Shown piece by piece: positions 7,977 to 17,958 of a stretch of 64,000 nt of DNA. The first letter of the stretch is position 1, and each line of letters opens with the position of its first letter. This DNA is from Actinoallomurus soli (GTDB lineage Bacteria; Actinomycetota; Actinomycetes; Streptosporangiales; Streptosporangiaceae). The notes under the pieces are model-generated. The model was not told where the DNA came from. It saw only the letters and a program-made list of their open reading frames with translations, and did not search any database. The DNA lies in contig NZ_JAMXMV010000008.1 of assembly GCF_024055715.1 (NCBI RefSeq), forward strand, positions 248,001 through 312,000. The letters are read 5' to 3'. Made by a program: the position numbers and the translations under genes.

Positions 7977-9725
7977 GTGGACGTTACCGGCGTTCCCCCG
8001 AAGGACCGGCTTGGACCCGGGCGGGTCACCCACGCGCTGTGGGGGGCCGCTCCCTACCCCGCGGTGATGGCCGACACCGACGGCCTGGTGGTCGAGCTGA
8101 ACGAGGCCGCCGCTTGTCTGTTCCCGCGCGCGGAGCCGGGCGCGACCCTCGCCGCGACGACGCCCCGGTGGCTCGCGGAGGCGAACCGTACGGCGGAAGG
8201 GCTCGGTACCGAGGGCGAACCGGCGTGGGGCCGGGTGGGACGGCGCAGCTTCGAGGCGTACCCGAGCCGCACGCCGGACGGGAACGTGGTGTGGTGGCTG
8301 GTCGAGGACACCGCCCGGCGGCTGGCGGAGATCCAGCTGTCCACGGAGCGCGGGCGCACCGCGCTGCTGGCGGACGAGTCGAACGCCCTGCTGTCGACGC
8401 TCGACATCGACCGGTGCATGGAGGTCGCGGTACGGCTGGCGGCCGAGCATCTGGCCGACGCGGCCGTGCTCATGCCGCCCGTTCTGGACCGGCGGCTGCC
8501 GGCGGCCTTCGCCGTCCGCGGGGGCGAGGTCTACCGGCGCACGGTGCCGGCCGACCCCGCCGACATGGCCGGTCTGAGCGAGGCGCTGCAGGGGTTCCCG
8601 CCGGTCCCCTCCCGCTGGATCGATCCCGGCCGGTTGCCGTCGTGGGCCGTGCCGGAGGGCTTCGGCGGACCGGTCGGCGCGGTCGTGGTCACACCGCTGC
8701 CCGGGCACGGCATCGCGGAGGGAGCGTTGATCCTCCTGCGCCGCGGCGACGGGCCCGGATTCAGCCGGAACGAGGAGGTCTTCGCCCGGCTGTTCGCGGC
8801 ACGGGCGGGCGCGGCGCTGTCGGCGGCCCGCGCGTACACCGAGCGGGCGGAGATCAAGACGATCCTCACGCGCGAGCTGCTGCCGCCCCAGCTGCACCGC
8901 GTCCACGGCGTGGACATCGCCGGTGGCTACCGCGCGTCGTTGCGCGGCGAACTCGTGGGCGGTGACTTCTACGACGTCCATCCGGGTGAGGACGAGGACG
9001 CCGAGTCCCTCGTCGTCCTCGGCGACGTGTGCGGCAAGGGCCTGGAGGCGGCGATCACCACCTTCAAGATCCGCATCACGCTGCGGGCGCTGCTGCCCAT
9101 GGCGGCCGACCACCTGCGGACGCTCTCGCTGCTCAACAAGGCGCTGCTCACCACGGAATGGGGCCGGTTCGCCACCCTGGTGCTCGCCTCGGCGGTGCGC
9201 GCCGGAGACCGGGTGCGGCTGCGGCTGACCAGCGCCGGGCATCCGCCGCCGCTGATCGTGCGGCGCGACGGCGTGGTCGAGGAGGCCGCCACGCGCGGCT
9301 CCCTGATCGGGGCCGTATCCGACGTGCACGCGACGACCGCCGGGGTCGAGCTGGCACCGGGGGAGACATGTGTGCTCTACACCGACGGCATCACCGAGGC
9401 CCGCGGCGGACCGCTGGGCGACACCCTGTTCGGCGAGCACCGGCTGAAGGACGCGCTGTCCGAGTGCGCCGGGATGCCCGCCGAGGCCGTCGTGGAGCGC
9501 GTGCAGATGCTCGCGGCCGAATGGGCCGGTGACCGCGAGCACGACGACATGGCCGTCGTGGCGATCAGCGCGCCGCGCACCGGTCCTTCCGCCGCGGCCG
9601 AGCGCCGATCAAGCGCGCCGCGCACCGGTCCTTCCGCCGCGGCCGAGCGCCGATCAAGCGCGCCGCGCACCGGTCCTTCCGCCGCGGCCGAGCGCCGATC
9701 AGCCGACGAGGAGACCCGACGATGA
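7977..9725 (+). CDS. PAS-GAF-PP2C phosphatase (SpoIIE/RsbU type)
   Basis: 582-residue sensor phosphatase. A PAS-like domain (about residues 20-110, ADTDGLVVELNEAA) is followed by a GAF-like domain (about 130-295) and a PP2C domain of the RsbU/SpoIIE class (about 310-530). Metal-binding and catalytic motifs are present: GELVGGDFYDV near 323, GDVCGKGLEAA near 348, LYTDGITEAR near 466 and DDMAVVAIS near 521. This class dephosphorylates anti-anti-sigma factors to release sigma factors. The C-terminal tail is three exact copies of a 15-residue unit (SAPRTGPSAAAERRS). The stop overlaps the ATG of the B12-binding gene (ATGA), so the two are translationally coupled. GTG start at 7977 is inferred, since the SD is weak. 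No STAS or kinase partner is encoded here; the HATPase at 51588 is a distant candidate. Confidence 0.85.
   Translation: MDVTGVPPKDRLGPGRVTHALWGAAPYPAVMADTDGLVVELNEAAACLFPRAEPGATLAATTPRWLAEANRTAEGLGTEGEPAWGRVGRRSFEAYPSRTPDGNVVWWLVEDTARRLAEIQLSTERGRTALLADESNALLSTLDIDRCMEVAVRLAAEHLADAAVLMPPVLDRRLPAAFAVRGGEVYRRTVPADPADMAGLSEALQGFPPVPSRWIDPGRLPSWAVPEGFGGPVGAVVVTPLPGHGIAEGALILLRRGDGPGFSRNEEVFARLFAARAGAALSAARAYTERAEIKTILTRELLPPQLHRVHGVDIAGGYRASLRGELVGGDFYDVHPGEDEDAESLVVLGDVCGKGLEAAITTFKIRITLRALLPMAADHLRTLSLLNKALLTTEWGRFATLVLASAVRAGDRVRLRLTSAGHPPPLIVRRDGVVEEAATRGSLIGAVSDVHATTAGVELAPGETCVLYTDGITEARGGPLGDTLFGEHRLKDALSECAGMPAEAVVERVQMLAAEWAGDREHDDMAVVAISAPRTGPSAAAERRSSAPRTGPSAAAERRSSAPRTGPSAAAERRSADEETRR
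9567..9701 (+). repeat. Three exact 45-bp tandem repeats
   Basis: Units 9567-9611, 9612-9656 and 9657-9701 are identical (beginning AGCGCGCCGCGCACC). Each encodes 15 residues at the extreme C terminus of the phosphatase, just past its PP2C domain. Perfect identity in synonymous positions means recent expansion. Copy number should vary between strains. Confidence 0.95.
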
Positions 9726-10798
9726 CCGCTTCAAAGCCGGACCGTATCCGCACGGACGTCCTCTCCACCCGCCTGTGGGACGCCGTTCGTGAAGGCGATG
9801 AGTACGCCGCCGCCGACGTCCTGCTGCCGGCGGTGGACGCCGGGCTGAACGCCGAATCCGCGCTGCTCGACGTGATCGCGCCCGTGCAGGAGAAGGTCGG
9901 CGCCGAGTGGGCCGCCAACCGGATCAGCGTCGCCCAGGAGCACACCGCGACGGCCATCAACGACCGCGTCATCGCGGCCCTCGCGTACCGCGCGTCCGCG
10001 CGCATCCGGCCGCGCCGGGGCCGGGTCACGGTCGCGTGCGCCGAGGGGGAGTGGCACGCCCTGCCCGCCCGCCTGCTGGCCGAGATTTTGCGGCTGCGCG
10101 GCTGGCAGGTCGACTTCCTGGGCGCACACGTCCCCGTCGCCAACCTGATCGACCATCTGTACCGCAGGCGCCCCGACGTGCTGGCCCTGTCCTCCTCCAT
10201 CCCCACCCGCCTGCCCGCCGCGCACCACGCGATCACCGCCTGCCAGGCGGCGGGCGTCCCGGTCATGGTCGGCGGGGCGGCGTTCGGCCCCGGCGGCCGC
10301 TACGCCACCCGGCTGCGCGCCGACGGCTGGGCGCCCGAGGGCCGTACCGCGGCGCTCCGTCTCGGCGAGATCGTCGCACGGGCCCACGTCCCGCCGGCGG
10401 CCCGCGAGCCCCTGGACGACCTGCCGCACCTGGCCGACCAGGAGTACACCCTGGTCACCCGCAACGTGAACCGCCTGGTCGCCGCGGTCCTCGCCACGCT
10501 GCCGGACCGGTTCCCGGACATGGCCGACTACAGCGACCGGCAACACCGGCACACCGCCGAGGAACTCGCCTACGTCACCGAGTGCCTCGGCGCCGCTCTT
10601 TACCTGGACGACTCGGACCTGTTCCCCCGCTTGGTCGCCTGGACCGCCGACATCCTCACCGCGCGCGGCGTCCCGGCGCACTCGCTGGGCCCGGCCCTGG
10701 ACCTGCTGACCGAACAGCTCAAGGACTTTCCCCGCGCCGTCGCCCTGCTGCGCGACGGCCGCGCCGCGCTCCGAGGTGTGCCTTCCGCCCGGCCGTGA
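9722..10798 (+). CDS. B12-binding (CarH-like) sensor protein without DNA-binding domain
   Basis: 358-residue protein. Residues about 10-95 form a helical cap with W63-x9-E73-H74, the W-x9-EH motif that in CarH/LitR photoreceptors covers the upper face of adenosylcobalamin. Residues about 100-230 form a Rossmann-like B12-binding domain with E-W-H (residues 110-112) where the family has D-x-H, so the axial His112 is kept. LALSSSIPT and VMVGGAAFGP follow. CarH's N-terminal MerR HTH is absent. Instead an all-helical C-terminal domain (about 236-345) follows, perhaps of the RsbR-N/globin-like type. It overlaps the phosphatase gene by 4 bases, so it probably transmits a light or cobalamin signal to it. 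A role as corrinoid methyl carrier is the alternative, but no methyltransferase is nearby. Confidence 0.8.
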   Translation: MTASKPDRIRTDVLSTRLWDAVREGDEYAAADVLLPAVDAGLNAESALLDVIAPVQEKVGAEWAANRISVAQEHTATAINDRVIAALAYRASARIRPRRGRVTVACAEGEWHALPARLLAEILRLRGWQVDFLGAHVPVANLIDHLYRRRPDVLALSSSIPTRLPAAHHAITACQAAGVPVMVGGAAFGPGGRYATRLRADGWAPEGRTAALRLGEIVARAHVPPAAREPLDDLPHLADQEYTLVTRNVNRLVAAVLATLPDRFPDMADYSDRQHRHTAEELAYVTECLGAALYLDDSDLFPRLVAWTADILTARGVPAHSLGPALDLLTEQLKDFPRAVALLRDGRAALRGVPSARP

Positions 10799-10878
10799 GA
10801 CGCCGCTGAGATCGACGGCGCCGCCGGTTCACGCGACCGGTGCCCGCGGCGCGCCCGGTGCCCATGGCGCGCGCCGGG

Positions 10879-13242
10879 TCATCGACGGCCTGGGCGGGCC
10901 CCGGGAGCGGAGTCGGGAACCTCTTCGTTGAGTTCCGCGACCCACGCGGCGATCTGCGCGCGAGAGGTGAAGCCGAGCTTGCGCAGGATGCGTTCCACAT
11001 GCCCTTCCGCGGTCCGCTGGGCGACCACGAGGGTGGCGGCGATCTCCTTGTTGCTCATCCCCTTCGCCACCAGCCGGGCGACCTCCGTCTCCCTGCGGGT
11101 CAGCGGTGACAGGGTGCGATCGGCGGGGGCGCCCGGCGCGGTCCGGACCTCGGTCTCCCGGAGGGCGTACGCCGTCGTCTCCGCCGCGGAGAAGCCGCGA
11201 CCCTCCTCGAAGAGCGCGTCGAACCGAGGACCGGCGAGCCGGTCCCGTACCGCCGTCTCGTATCGCTCGCGGTACCCCGCGAGGTACGCGTACGGGGGCC
11301 CGCCCAGCGCGCGCCGGATCTCCCGGAGCGCTCCGAGCAGGCGGGCGGCGCGCTCCGGGTCGCCCTCGTCTGCGGCGATCCAGGCGAGGACCTCCACGCA
11401 CAGCGCCATGCCGAGACGATCGTCGAAGGGCTGTTTCAGGCGGATGGCGTGCTGTTCGAGCTCCGTCGCGCGCTTCAGGTCGCCGCGCCGCCAGACCTCG
11501 ATCCCGTAGACGGACAGCGCGTAGGAGCGGAACCAGTGGTCCTGTCTGGCCTCGCAGAGCCGCAGGCATTCCTCGAACAGGGCGACGGCCTCCTCCGGAC
11601 GGCCGAGCAGGGAGTACGCCGTGGCCAGGTACATCGACGAGTTGGCGACGCCCTTCTCGTGCGCCAGTTCGCGATGGCGAGCCAGTGCGTCCTCCAGGAT
11701 CGCCGCGGCCCCGCTCAGATCGGAGCGGATCAGCGCGGCCAGGCCCGCGACGTAGTCGCACTGGGCCAGGACGACCGGCTCGTCGCGGGCGAGGGCCCGG
11801 CTCTCCCGGAGCATCGGCTCGGCGGCCGCGAAGTCGCTCTGGAGGACGGCCAGCCGGGCGGACACGCACAGGGCGGCGGCGCGGGCGGCCGGAGGGGCGG
11901 AGTCGGCTCCGAGCAGCTTCTCGAGCCACCGTCGTCCCTCGTGGAGGAGGTCGGCCGCGATCCAGTAGAACAGCAGGCCGGAGGCCATGTCGAGGCCGAC
12001 GTGGGCCTCTCCGGGCGTGACGAGGCAGTGATCGAGGGCGGCGCGGAGGTTGCCGTGCTCGGTTCGCAGCCGGTTGAACCACGACACCTGGTCGGGTCCG
12101 AACCAGTCGTGTTCGGCTCGGGTGATGAGGTCGCGGTAGTGGTCGCGGTGGCGTTGTTGGACTCGGGTGGTGGTGCCGGAGGCGTGGAGGCGTTCTCGGC
12201 CGTATTGGCGGATGGTCTCCAGGAGGCGGTAGCGGACGGTGCCGGAGTGTTCTTCGCGGAGGAGGATGGATTTGTCGACGAGTCCGATGACGAGTTCGAG
12301 GATGTCGTCGCGTTCGATGCCGTCGCCGGCGCAGACGGTTTCGGCGGCTTCGAGGTCAAGGCCGCCGGAGAAGACGGAGGTGCGTTCCCAGAGGAGGCGT
12401 TCGGGTTCGGTGCACAGGCCGTAGCTCCAGTCGATGAGGGCGCGCAGGGTCTGGTGGCGGGGCAGGACGGCGCGGGAGCCGGAGGTCAGGAGGCGGAAGC
12501 GGTCGTCGAGGCGGGCGAGGAGCTGGTGGACCGACAGGGCGCGCAGGCGTACGGCGGCCAGTTCGATGGCCAGCGGGAGGCCGTCGAGGCGGTGGCAGAT
12601 GCGTTCGACGGTGGGGAGGTTGTCCTGGGTGAGGGTGAAGCCGGGGACGACCGCTTCGGCGCGTTCGGCGAACAGCCGCACGGCGTCACCGACGACGACG
12701 CCGGAGTGGGAGCCGGCGGCGGCCTGACCGGTCACCGGCAGGCTGGGGACCGAGAGGGTCTGCTCGCCGGCGACGCCGAGGGCCTGGCGGCTGGTGGCCA
12801 GGATCCGCAGGCGCGGGCAGGCGCGCAGCAACGCCTCGGCCAGGACCGCGCACTCGCCCACCAGGTGCTCGCAGTTGTCCAGGATGAGCAGCGCCTGGGC
12901 GTCCTCGAGGTGGTCGACGAGCACCTGCAGCGGCGGCCGGACCGAACGATCGGGAATCCGCAGGGCCTCGCACACCGCCGGGACCAGCAGGCCCGGATCG
13001 TTCAGCGCGGCGAGCTCGACCAGCCACACGCCGTCGGGGAACGCCCGGTGGACGAGTGTGCCCACCCGGGTGGCGAGCCGGGTCTTGCCGACGCCGCCGA
13101 CCCCGGACAGGGTGACGAGCCGTGACACGGACAGGAGACGTTTGACCTCGGCCACCTCGTGCCGACGCCCCACGAAACTCGTCACCTCGGCCGGGACCCC
13201 GTGGATCTGTCCGGGCCGGGTGGTGTCGAAAGCCCCCGTCAT
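10879..13242 (-). CDS. AfsR/LuxR-family ATPase transcriptional regulator
   Basis: 787-residue regulator. The N terminus has the SFVGRRHEV block, Walker A SGVGGVGKTR (about residues 46-55), Walker B LLILDNCEHLV, an NB-ARC module and TPR-like helices. The C terminus is a complete LuxR HTH (about residues 714-773: LTRRETEVARLVAKGMSN, ending RKLGFTSRAQIAAWV). The ATG at 13242 is preferred: GAGG lies 8 bases upstream and the protein then starts a few residues before the conserved domain, while the frame open to 13494 adds residues without homology. Related to the HTH-less ATPase at 5517-7595, and convergent with the phosphatase-B12 operon. Bases about 12100-12720 differ strongly in base composition from the rest of the gene. 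Targets are unknown. Confidence 0.88.
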   Translation of the reverse strand: MTGAFDTTRPGQIHGVPAEVTSFVGRRHEVAEVKRLLSVSRLVTLSGVGGVGKTRLATRVGTLVHRAFPDGVWLVELAALNDPGLLVPAVCEALRIPDRSVRPPLQVLVDHLEDAQALLILDNCEHLVGECAVLAEALLRACPRLRILATSRQALGVAGEQTLSVPSLPVTGQAAAGSHSGVVVGDAVRLFAERAEAVVPGFTLTQDNLPTVERICHRLDGLPLAIELAAVRLRALSVHQLLARLDDRFRLLTSGSRAVLPRHQTLRALIDWSYGLCTEPERLLWERTSVFSGGLDLEAAETVCAGDGIERDDILELVIGLVDKSILLREEHSGTVRYRLLETIRQYGRERLHASGTTTRVQQRHRDHYRDLITRAEHDWFGPDQVSWFNRLRTEHGNLRAALDHCLVTPGEAHVGLDMASGLLFYWIAADLLHEGRRWLEKLLGADSAPPAARAAALCVSARLAVLQSDFAAAEPMLRESRALARDEPVVLAQCDYVAGLAALIRSDLSGAAAILEDALARHRELAHEKGVANSSMYLATAYSLLGRPEEAVALFEECLRLCEARQDHWFRSYALSVYGIEVWRRGDLKRATELEQHAIRLKQPFDDRLGMALCVEVLAWIAADEGDPERAARLLGALREIRRALGGPPYAYLAGYRERYETAVRDRLAGPRFDALFEEGRGFSAAETTAYALRETEVRTAPGAPADRTLSPLTRRETEVARLVAKGMSNKEIAATLVVAQRTAEGHVERILRKLGFTSRAQIAAWVAELNEEVPDSAPGARPGRR

Positions 13243-13434
13243 ACCATCGCCTCGGGACCGGATCCGGCGCGGCCATCGTCGCTCCGGAGGGACGGTCCAG
13301 GTCACAGCGTATGTGCGCCCTGCCGGTGAGCCGGCATCCGGGCGCGGCCGCGCCGCCCGCCACGGTGCCCGTGGTGCCGGAGTGACCGGAATGGTGCACA
13401 TGCCCGGAGCCGCACGAATTCTTGGCCATTTGCA

Positions 13435-13492
13435 GTGAGGAAACCGAAACACACCTGAAACACCGGCTCGCAGGGTTTCACACCGCCGAAAC
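13435..13492 (+). promoter_or_regulatory. GlnR-like operator array upstream of amtB
   Basis: GTGAG (13435), GAAAC (13446) and GAAAC (13457) are spaced exactly 11 bases apart, giving the box-n6-box pattern of actinobacterial GlnR sites (GTNAC-n6-GAAAC). Extra GAAAC copies stand at 13440 and 13488, and an inverted one (GTTTC) lies at 13475-13479. The array ends 92 bases before the amtB start in an otherwise featureless 342-base divergent spacer (13243-13584). GlnR control of amtB-glnK-glnD is established in Streptomyces; assignment here is by pattern only. Confidence 0.6.
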
Positions 13493-13584
13493 ACTCATGC
13501 CCCGTCGGTGAAACCGCGCTGCTCGAAGCTCCAGATCAGTATCGACCAGAGCAGTAACGATCACCTCACCGAAGGGACGACCGC

Positions 13585-15350
<1,766 letters not shown>

Positions 15351-15352
15351 GC

Positions 15353-17851
15353 GTGGCGGATGTGATCGGGGGAACGCACGGCCCGGTGGGTGGGGTCGCC
15401 CTGCCGGGCCGTGCCCTCTCCAGGCCGCGGGCGACCGCCGAGGCCCGCGCCGCGCTCGGGGCGGCGCGGGCCGACCGCGCCCGCGACCTGGACCGCGGCC
15501 TGGCCCGCCTGCTCGGCGCCGAGGCCGACGTCGCGCTGGTCGCCGTCGGCAGCCACGGGCGCGAGGAGCTCACCCCGGGCGGCGACCTGGACCTGGTCCT
15601 CCTGCACCGGGACCGGTCCGACGTGTCCGCGCTCGCCGATCGCCTCTGGTACCCGATCTGGGACTCCGGGCAGCGCCTCGACCACTCGGTGCGCACTCCC
15701 GCGGAGGCACGGGCCGTCGCCCGCGAAGACATGAAGGCCGCGCTGGGCCTGATCTCCGCCCGGCACATCGCCGGCGACCCGGCCCTCACCCGTGGCCTGC
15801 GCGAGGTGGTGCTCGCGGACTGGCGTGCGGATGCCCGGCGGCGGCTTCCGGAGTTGCGCGAGATGGCCAGGTCCCGCTGGAGCCGCTACGGAGAACTGGC
15901 CTTCCTGCTGGAACCCGACCTGAAGGAATCCCACGGCGGGCTGCGCGACGTCCACGCGATCCAGGCGGTCGCGGCGGCCTGGGTGGCACCCGGCCCGACG
16001 GACGCGGTCAAGGCGGCGTACGCTCTCCTGCTCGACGTCCGGCACGCGCTCCATCAGCACACCGGCCGCGGCGGCGACCGTCTCGTCCTGCAGGAGCAGG
16101 ACGCCGTGGCGGCCGCCCTGGGCCTGCTGGACGCGCACGCCCTGCTGCGCTCGATCGCCGAGGCCGCCCGCACGATCACGTACGCCGGCGACCAGGTGTG
16201 GCGGACGGTCGCCCGCCTCTCTTCCCCGCCGGGCCGTCCCGTCCGCAGGCCGCTCGCCGACGGCGTCGTCGAGCAGGACGGGGAGGTCGTCCTGGCGCTG
16301 GGCGCCGACCCGCGCAGGGACCCCGTACTCGGCCTCCGCGCCGCCGCGGCTGCCGCGCAGGCGGGACTGCCGCTCGCCACGGCGACCGTCGAACGCCTGG
16401 CCGAGGAGATGGCACCGCTTCCCGACCCTTGGCCGCCGGACGCCCGCGACGCGCTCGTGACCCTCCTCGGCGCCGGGCCGCCCGCGGTCGGGGTCTGGGA
16501 GGCGCTCGACCAGGCCGGCCTGATCGTCCGGCTCCTGCCCGATTGGGAACGCGTCCGCAACCGGCCCCAGCGCAACCCCGTGCACACCTACACCGTGGAC
16601 CGGCACCTCGTCGAGACGGCCGCCCGCGCCGCCGCGCACACCCGGGACGTGGCCCGGCCGGACCTCCTGCTGGTCGGCGCCCTGCTGCACGACATCGGCA
16701 AGGGCTGGCCCGGCGACCACTCCCGTACGGGCGCGGTCATGGCACGGGACCTCGGCCGGCGCCTCGGCTTCGACGCGGCCGACGTACGGGCGCTGGAGTC
16801 GATCGTCCGCCACCATCTCCTGCTGCCGGAGACCGCGACCCGCCGCGACCTCGACGACCCCGTCACGATCGAGACGGTGGCCGAGACCGTCGGGGACCCC
16901 GTCGTGCTCGAGACGCTCGCCGCCCTCGCCATCGCGGACGGGCAGGCGACCGGCCCGGCGGCGTGGGGCGCGTGGAAGGCCCGCCTGGTCGCGGAACTGG
17001 CCCGCCGTGTCGCCGCGGTGCTCGCCGGAGCGCCGCCGCCCGTCGCGCCCGACCCCGCCCCCGAGCAACTGGCCCTCGCCCGCCACGGCGGCGGCGCCGT
17101 ACGGGTCGCCGGGTCGCGGATCACGGTGGTCGCGCCAGACCGCCCGGGTCTGCTCTGGCAGGCGGCCGGCGTGCTCGCCCTGCACCGCCTCGCCGTCCGC
17201 GGGGCCCGTACGGCGTCCTGGGCCACAGCCGCCGCCGGCGTGGAGGCCACCAGAGCGACCGGCCGCCCGGAGACCGACGCGGCGAGCGGTCGTGCGGAGG
17301 CCGATGGAGCGGGCCGTGGCGGCGAAGCCATCGGGGCGGACGGTCGTACGGAGACCGGCGGAGCGCGCGGACCGGCGGGTCGTGCGGAGGCCGATGGAGC
17401 GGGCGGTCGTGCGGAGCAGGCGGACACGGCCGTGCTCGAGTTCCTCGCGGTCCCCGAGTACGGCTCCGGCCCCGACCCCGCCGCGCTCGAGGCCGACCTC
17501 CGGCGCGTCCTGGCCGGGCGGCTCGACGTCGCGGCCCGGCTGGAGCGCCGCGCCCGGTCGTACCGGCCTCGCAAGGGCGTTCCGGTGCCTCCACCGCGCG
17601 TCATCTTCCTCGACGACGCCTCGGACACGGCCACCGTCATCGAGGTGCGCGCCCACGACCGGCCCGGCCTGCTCTGGCGCATCGGGCACGCCCTCGGCTC
17701 CTGCGGCGTGCAGGTGCGCGCCGCCCGGGTGGAGACGCTCGGCGCGGAGGCCGTCGACGTCTTCTACGTCGTGGACGACGAGGGGCGCCCGCTCTCCGAC
17801 CGGGCCCTGCGGGAGACGATCCGCGAGGCCGTCCTCGAGGTGGTCCGTTGA
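15353..17851 (+). CDS. glnD: PII nucleotidyltransferase GlnD
   Basis: 832-residue bifunctional enzyme that modifies and demodifies PII in response to nitrogen status. Domains in order: nucleotidyltransferase with GSHGREELTPGGDLDLVL (about residues 66-83), a linker, the HD domain with LLHDIGKGWPGDHS (about 443-456), and two ACT domains (DRPGLLWQAAG near 594 and DRPGLLWRIGH near 765). An insertion of about 65 residues of Gly/Ala/Arg/Glu low complexity (about residues 626-692), including a 27-bp direct repeat, splits the first ACT domain between its second and third strands. GTG start at 15353 is 2 bases after glnK. In actinobacteria this enzyme adenylylates PII. The insertion may alter glutamine sensing. 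Confidence 0.94.
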   Translation: MADVIGGTHGPVGGVALPGRALSRPRATAEARAALGAARADRARDLDRGLARLLGAEADVALVAVGSHGREELTPGGDLDLVLLHRDRSDVSALADRLWYPIWDSGQRLDHSVRTPAEARAVAREDMKAALGLISARHIAGDPALTRGLREVVLADWRADARRRLPELREMARSRWSRYGELAFLLEPDLKESHGGLRDVHAIQAVAAAWVAPGPTDAVKAAYALLLDVRHALHQHTGRGGDRLVLQEQDAVAAALGLLDAHALLRSIAEAARTITYAGDQVWRTVARLSSPPGRPVRRPLADGVVEQDGEVVLALGADPRRDPVLGLRAAAAAAQAGLPLATATVERLAEEMAPLPDPWPPDARDALVTLLGAGPPAVGVWEALDQAGLIVRLLPDWERVRNRPQRNPVHTYTVDRHLVETAARAAAHTRDVARPDLLLVGALLHDIGKGWPGDHSRTGAVMARDLGRRLGFDAADVRALESIVRHHLLLPETATRRDLDDPVTIETVAETVGDPVVLETLAALAIADGQATGPAAWGAWKARLVAELARRVAAVLAGAPPPVAPDPAPEQLALARHGGGAVRVAGSRITVVAPDRPGLLWQAAGVLALHRLAVRGARTASWATAAAGVEATRATGRPETDAASGRAEADGAGRGGEAIGADGRTETGGARGPAGRAEADGAGGRAEQADTAVLEFLAVPEYGSGPDPAALEADLRRVLAGRLDVAARLERRARSYRPRKGVPVPPPRVIFLDDASDTATVIEVRAHDRPGLLWRIGHALGSCGVQVRAARVETLGAEAVDVFYVVDDEGRPLSDRALRETIREAVLEVVR
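17288..17404 (+). repeat. 27-bp direct repeat in the glnD ACT insertion
   Basis: GGTCGTGCGGAGGCCGATGG and the next 7 bases occur at 17288-17314 and again, identically, at 17378-17404. The offset is 90 bases (30 codons), so the frame is kept. Shorter copies of GGTCGTACGGA-like sequence stand between and after them. Confidence 0.85.
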
Positions 17852-17958
17852 GTCGCTGACCGCAGGATGAAGATCCACGGAACTGGCCGTGCGGCCCATT
17901 GACGGTGCCTGCGGTCCGGGTGAGGCTCCAGGGGGTCCAAGATCCCCAGGAGGTCTGC

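Noticed and set aside
9567-9701. Possible iteron/replication origin repeats
   Set aside because: The repeats lie inside a coding frame, are GC-rich and have no origin-type genes nearby.
13243-13494. Longer N terminus for the LuxR-ATPase (to 13494)
   Set aside because: The added 84 residues lack homology and would overlap the GlnR-like array; the ATG at 13242 has a good ribosome-binding site.
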